A stretch of DNA of 64,000 nt from contig JAQFWX010000035.1 in NCBI GenBank assembly GCA_027605045.1, positions 409,562-473,561 of the forward strand, in the 5' to 3' direction. This document shows, piece by piece, positions 58,782 to 64,000 of this stretch. A model generated the notes under the pieces. That model did not search any database. It worked only from the letters and a program-made list of their open reading frames with translations, and was not told where the DNA came from. The stretch is from Phallus indusiatus. Taxonomy: Eukaryota > Basidiomycota > Agaricomycetes > Phallales > Phallaceae. Positions within the stretch are counted from its first letter, which is position 1. Every line of letters starts with the position of its first letter. The translations under genes were made by a program, and so were the position numbers.

Positions 58782-60809
58782 ATGAAGGCCAGTTCACGGC
58801 CCCCGCCTCCTCGGCCTCAGGCTGCTCTGAATGTTTCCTCAAATTTTTCGGGGTACGGCTTTGACTGGGGTGAGGACGATGCATGGGACTCGGCTTCCGA
58901 CTCTGAGTCCGCGATTCCTCCTTCACGATCAACAGCAGTAGCTGTACCAAAACGACCGAATGCAAATAACTCAAGCTCAGCATTATCACTTTCATATACC
59001 CATATATCAGCACCAAGTCCATCATCTTATCCTCCTAGGGGAGAATCGTTAGGAGTCCTATCGAAAGAAGCTGAATCCAAGGCCGGTTGGACGATTGTGA
59101 CAAGATCCAGCGAGAACAGGAGCAAGGATTCTACTCTTCCCATCAAAAATGGTCCAAAGACGATTAACTCGTCAACAAAAATCGATGACAAGGATATTGA
59201 CGATGACATGGTGGTTGGTGATTTAGAACAGGAACCTAAGTTGGTCGCTCACCCGGTGAACGTGGTTAAAAGCACGGCAGAGGAAGTTTTAAAAGGTTTG
59301 AGTCTATCTCGCAAGATTAACTAGCTACTTTATGCTAAATTAAAATAGATCCATTTTACAATCTTCGAACTCAGGCTAAATCTAGAACTGCTAAGCCTTC
59401 GCAACCCCCAGAGCCGTCAGCAGCCAGTCCTTCGCTACAGCGTGAAACATCTATACGCACAAGTCGTCGCCGTAAATTCGATGAGTGTTTACTGTCGCAA
59501 GATATCAACATAGGTATGCACTCTGTAGAGGTAGTTTTGCTAAACAAATTAACTTGCGTCGTCAAGCCGAGCTTCGAAAACTTGCATGGTCTGGTATACC
59601 TAATGAGCTAAGACCCATAGTTTGGCAACTGTTATCAGTAAGCCTACCTATATCCTTCTTTGCGTTTTGAAGTCTGACACATGCTAAGGGATATTTGCCT
59701 TTGAATAGTCAGATGCGGCTCAATACGTTACAGCGGAAACGAGAAGAATACAAGTCGCTCGTAGAAGCGGCTTTTGCTCGAGGTCGTGAGGGACTCGATC
59801 AACAGATTTGGCATCAGATTGAGATAGACGTTCCTCGAACTAGACCGGGTGTCAGGCTTTGGATGGAAGGGGCAACTCAAAGAGTGGGATCCCTCTTTAT
59901 CGATCTTTTGGAATATTCTCACTCGTATATATGGAACAGTGTTTAGAACGAATTCTCTATGTTTGGGCCATCCGTCATCCCGCGAGCGGCTACGTACAGG
60001 GAATCAATGATCTCGCTACCCCATTTATCCAAGTATTCGTATCTGCTTATATAGGTAAGTGCAGTATAGATTCCTTTTAAATCTTCAATTGTTCATTTCA
60101 TTAGAGTGTGATCCCGAGGATTTCGATCTTGGTATCTTATCATCCGAAATCGTTGATGTCATCGAGGCGGATACATTTTGGTGTCTATCTCGGCTTCTGG
60201 ATGGCATCCAGGACAATTACATATCCGCTCAACCTGGTATCCACCGGAGTATCAAGCGCATGGCCGAACTTGTCTCTCGAATAGATGGTCATTCAAATTC
60301 AATCTCGATTTCGTATCCTCTGACTTGCTGTGTTCAGCTCCGCTATATGCTCATTTGCAATCCGAAAATGTCGAATTCATGCAATTTGCTTTTAGATGGA
60401 TGAACTGCCTACTTATGCGGGAAATAAGCGTTCAAAATACCATCCGTATGTGGGATACATACCTGGTAATTATGACTTCATTCCAGTTACATTTTCCTCC
60501 TTCGTCCACCCTGACAATTTTCTGCTTAGGCCGAAGGACCTGATGCCTTTTCGCAATTTCACTTGTACGTGTGTGCTGCATTTCTCGTGAAATGGAGTGA
60601 CAAATTGCGGGGGATGGACTTTCAGGTGAAGACTCCCTGTGAAAGTTCTCTGACACAAGGATCTGACCTTTTCTTAGGGAATCATCATGTTTCTTCAATC
60701 CCTACCTACTCAAGATTGGACGGACCATAATGTAGAGCTTTTGCTAAGTGAAGCATTTCTGTTGAATTCCGTTTGGCATAATGCGCAAAGTCATTTCATT
60801 GGTAAATAG
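58782..60809 (+). CDS. GYP1: TBC-domain Rab GTPase-activating protein, Gyp1/TBC1D22 type
   Basis: A multi-exon gene from ATG 58782 (MKASSRPPPPRPQAALNVSS). The N-terminal third is Ser/Pro/acidic and disordered. The TBC domain starts ELRKLAWSGIPNELRPIVW and shows the catalytic arginine finger motif IEIDVPRTRPG and the glutamine finger SGYVQGIND. Further blocks are ERILYVWAIRHPASGY, IEADTFWCLSRLLDGIQDNY, ENVEFMQFAFRWMNCLLMRE and TIRMWDTYLAEGPDAFSQFH. It should stimulate GTP hydrolysis by Golgi Rabs such as Ypt1. The protein ends at TAG 60807-60809 (SHFIGK) if read through; splicing at 60801 to an AG near 60840 would instead add about 17 residues. The first reading is the simpler one. Confidence 0.88.
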
Positions 60810-61053
60810 TCTATTATTGTCGCAAGTAAAATGCTATGTAGATGTATTATTGGAGAAGGAGGTTGAACAAGCATACTATTATTCGACAGGGTAAATAAAA
60901 AAACTGCGTTGTAATATAATCAGGAGCGACATATTCCAAGTAAATTTGAAGCTACTTTGAAGGGTGCCAGAGTCACAAGTCAAATCCGCCCGTGAATATA
61001 CGACATGCAAGAGATTGTCAACATTAATTAAAATTCATTTACATAGATTAATA

Positions 61054-63157
61054 TCATTTCTGTGAGACTTTAGCCACCCATTCCTTGGCATCATTCTCGG
61101 TACTTAATCGTAGCTTGAAAAAATCTGCAGTGCCATTTTCATTGGGTACTAAAAACGATATAGATTTTCCATCCGCGGTCACTTTGAAGCCCGGGACGAT
61201 AAGTGTGTTCTTCTCACAGATAAGCCATATTGTAATTCAGTAATAAAGGTTGGACATACCACGATGATTTTGCCATTGCTGGAATTCCGCATTAACAGCC
61301 GCCGCCTTTCTCCGTCTTTTTTCTTTTTCAATTTTAACTGACCTACTTGGAGATAGAATGGCATTGTGAACTAACTAGCAAGCAGCTTACCAGCACCCAC
61401 GGATGACCATGTTTTCTGATTATTTTCACCGGTAATACTAATATAGGCTCTTGATTTTGTCTCAAACAAAGTCTCTTCATCTTCTTCTCCGACGCTGTCC
61501 TTATCATACGGATTAATAGAATTTTCCTTACTTTCACCTTCGAGATTCTGAGATGTGCCAGCATCGCTATCTTCTTCTGTTGCCTCTTGCTTTGCCGGCG
61601 CACTCTGCAAGTCGGTAGGCGTCGGTGGTCCGTTTGCAGGCGCTGACTGTTGGGGAGTAACGTTTCCAAATGAGAACCCTACGGGATTACCAATATTTCC
61701 GTTATTTGCCAATGAGCTTCCAAACGCCGTCGATGGTGATTTCGGACTTGAAGTTAACGAAGAAGGTGGTGATAAGAAAGACGCAAATCCAGGTGTCATC
61801 GGCGCTGACGGCGATTTGAAAAAGTTCTGTGGCGCGGTTGAATTCGACGAGCCAGACGGCTTTGAGTCGGTAGTTTGCTTTTCCTTTTCTTCCGGTTTTT
61901 CTGCAGTGGCCGTTTTTGATGTGTCCCCATCTGCTGGATTACCAAACACAAAAAGCCAGACGTAGGTGGTTTAGGAGCTCCAAAGGAGAAAGACGACGAC
62001 GACGACGTCGATGATGATGATGATGAGGATGATGATGATGCTGCTGCTGCTAAGGGCGGCCAGGAAAAGCCTGAAGCAGAGGATGTGCCGGATGCCAGAG
62101 GTGTCGCGGTGAAACTAAATTTGGCCGGAGGGATGGGCATGGTAAATGAAGGCGACGCAGCAGAAGAGGTGGAAGGCGCTGGAGTAGTAGTTTTTGGGGG
62201 TTGCCTTGCTGGATTCATATTCCTTCTCGATATTCTCGCGGATTTTTCGATAATTTTCGTTGATTGATGAGAAATCAGCAAATGGGTCTTTATCTATTGC
62301 TTCCTGTACGGCTTTTAAGAATGAGACGTTCAACCCACGGAGGTTTATATAGAACTTTTGCGCAGGATTTTGGGAAGTTGAAGTCGAATTTGCTGTTGCT
62401 GCTGTCGAAACATTCGAGAACAAGGAGGAAATCGGAGGGATAGACGATGAAGGTAAACTTGAGGTAGAAGCTTGGTAGGTCTGTTAACAATCATTGGAAG
62501 ACAGTCGCAGGAAATGCAAACTGTTGACGTAATGAGTAAATAGCAAATAAACTTGTAAAGAGAAAGTATTTTTACCTTACGTATACCTGGAGAGTTTGTG
62601 TTGACCGTGGTGGTTGTAGCTGAACCAAATCCAGAGAAGGAAGGTATAGGAAACGATGAAAGTGGTGAAAAGGCATTCTATGAGGAGAATATTGTCATGA
62701 AAAGATTTGGATCCGTAAAGAGAGACAAAAATAGCGATACTTTTGTAGCTTCATTATTGGCAGGAGTAGTCCCGAATCCCGAAAACGCGCCAAACCTTGA
62801 CGGTCCTGAGGTCTCCTGTAGGGTGAGGGTAATTACTTCGTCAACAAGAATATGTAACTGAAGATTACATTTTTGATGCTCGGTGATGAGGGGTTTAAAG
62901 CTGTAACTGAACTTGAAGGTGGTCGCTTTGGAAGACCTTTGATTCTATCAAGAATTAGAAAACATGCAGTGATGACGATGGTACACCTCTCACTTTCGAG
63001 TTGCAAGCGATTCTGCATCCGCTTTTTGAGACCCACCGATTTCCTGGTATAAATACTGCTTGAGATTAATCGTAGAAATAAACTTTTAACACACCTCGGC
63101 TTCATCGTTATTGTCGGCGTTGTCTTTTGTCAATTGTGTCTCGGCGGTGCGTTTCAT
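61054..63157 (-). CDS. NUP2: FG nucleoporin Nup2/Nup50 with Ran-binding domain
   Basis: A multi-exon gene from ATG 63157 to the stop at 61054-61056. The N-terminus (MKRTAETQLTKDN, then SQKADAESLATRK and IKGLPKR) matches the Nup50 domain that binds importin alpha. FG and FxFG units follow (RFGAFSGFGTT, FSGFGSA, FSFGAPKPP, VGFSFGN). A helical segment INLRGLNVSFLKAVQEAIDK lies between them. The C-terminal RanBP1-like domain has EEDEETLFETKSRAYI, GERRRLLMRNSSNGKIIV, LIVPGFKVTADGKSISFLVP and KLRLSTENDAKEWVAKV. The protein works at the nuclear basket to release cargo from importin alpha. A poly-Ser tract is encoded by trinucleotide repeats near 62000. Several splice joins in the FG region are approximate. 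Confidence 0.88.
61991..62051. repeat. Trinucleotide repeat coding for poly-Ser/poly-Ala in Nup2
   Basis: GAC, GAT and CTG triplets on the plus strand encode a run of four Ala followed by about fifteen mostly Ser residues on the minus strand, just before FSFGAPKPP. Confidence 0.85.
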
Positions 63158-63444
63158 TGTGTGAAGAAAGATGTGAGGACTATGAAATGCTTCCGCGACG
63201 CGTCCCTCAAGCTTTCGCGCAAGATATACATATTCGAAAATAAGGAACGTGAACAAGGGAACAAAGGTTCAAAGGTTATTATTTATCTAAGACCCTATAT
63301 TTTTTTATCCGTCTTCAACAATCCTTTCACTTTCCAAAGGGAGTCAATATTTTCCAACTGACGCCGTAATCGTGGTTGATTGTTCATGAACCGATCAGAG
63401 ACTATAACATATGAAACATACCAGGGAAACAAAGTGAGAATCTC

Positions 63445-64000
63445 TCAGAAGGTTTGCAACAGTTTTTCGAGTTGATCAGCAGGCATAGTTTTCAAACGTT
63501 CAATATCGAGTAAGGATAGTGGATCATTTTTACTTCAGAGCGTCAGTGACAAATAGGAAGCATTGCTCACAATTACCTAGTAGAATAATCACCATGTTTT
63601 TCCGACTCGAGAGGTACGGGAGACGATCCTGGGAAAGAAACAGATGGTTCAACAGTTATAGCAGAGTGATGGTCAATATGTTGGCTTGAGCAGAGTTGAA
63701 GGACGTCATCCGAATTCATGGTACTCCCTCTATTGGCTGCAACAGATATCCGTTGAGGGAAGAGATCAAGAGAATTCACAGTTTGACTCTGGCTTTGGGT
63801 GCACTGGAAATGTGGGATGTTTTGCGTGGAAGATATACGCATTTGAGGAATGGGATTTGGTGGGTTCGAGCTAAGCTTGCAGAGGCATATTGGAGCAATC
63901 ATGTTTACAAATTGAGTGGCCATGGAAGGATCAGTAAAGCTAATTTGAAAACGACGGTATTTCTATGTTCGCGGTGGTTGCATCACTCCTGGAACTCATT
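63445..64000 (-). CDS. Unknown protein, 5' end outside window
   Basis: The minus-strand frame is open from the right edge (FQISFTDPSMATQFVNMIAP, then ICLCKLSSNPPNP) to about 63578, where an intron begins. The last exon reads NDPLSLLDIERLKTMPADQL, then EKLLQTF, and stops at 63445-63447. The middle is Ser/Gln/His-rich (TQSQSQTVNSLDL). The start probably lies beyond the window, because the frame stays open upstream of the first Met at 63923. I do not recognise the family. The N-terminal piece looks like the end of a small folded domain, the rest disordered. Confidence 0.45.

Noticed and set aside
1..64000. Biosynthetic cluster, prokaryotic-style defence system or integrated virus
   Set aside because: Genes are unrelated housekeeping and regulatory genes on both strands with spliceosomal introns; no polyketide/NRPS, capsid, polymerase or integrase motifs were seen.

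Overview
The window is nuclear DNA of a filamentous basidiomycete fungus, most likely an agaricomycete. About two dozen protein genes sit on both strands, mostly cut by many short introns (about 40-90 nt) with GT-AG or, in several cases, GC-AG ends. Most products are conserved eukaryotic housekeeping proteins, and several others look like families known mainly from basidiomycetes. I saw no rRNA, tRNA, CRISPR array, prokaryotic operon or intact transposon.

Left third (1-31.9 kb), gene-dense: a partial unknown gene (-), a single-pass membrane protein (-), BolA1 (+), the AAA ATPase Mgs1/WRNIP1 (+), a secreted GH23 lysozyme-like protein (-), protein phosphatase 5 (+), the U2 snRNP factor SR140/U2SURP (+), the multi-KH protein vigilin/Scp160 (-), a vacuolar M28 membrane protease (+), an unknown low-complexity protein (+), mitochondrial 2-methylcitrate dehydratase (-), a short Clr2-domain protein (+), a Pho85-type cyclin (+) and an unknown small protein (-).

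Middle (32-42.9 kb), gene-poor: a Zn2Cys6 regulator (35.1-36.6 kb, -) lies between a 3.1-kb and a 6.3-kb stretch of AT-rich, pyrimidine-tract and microsatellite DNA. This layout is typical of a regulator with a long 5' leader and promoter.

Right third (42.9-64 kb): a second GH23-like paralogue (-), a cell-wall-integrity-type MAP kinase kinase (-), an unknown conserved protein (+), the N-acetyltransferase Naa50 (+), a two-finger C2H2 regulator (-), DNA ligase I (+), a four-helix membrane protein (+), Ap4A phosphorylase (+), a Gyp1/TBC1D22-type Rab GAP (+), the nucleoporin Nup2/Nup50 (-) and a partial unknown gene (-).

There is no obvious gene cluster for one pathway. Some products act in related processes (Mgs1 and DNA ligase I in replication; SR140 and vigilin in RNA metabolism; the MAPKK, PP5 and cyclin in signalling). 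The most unusual signals are at the transcript level: GC-AG introns in at least three genes, stop-free introns that imitate transmembrane segments, a 4-nt first exon, a hairpin on the last 3' splice site of the MAPKK gene, and a 29-bp inverted repeat inside the cyclin coding region.
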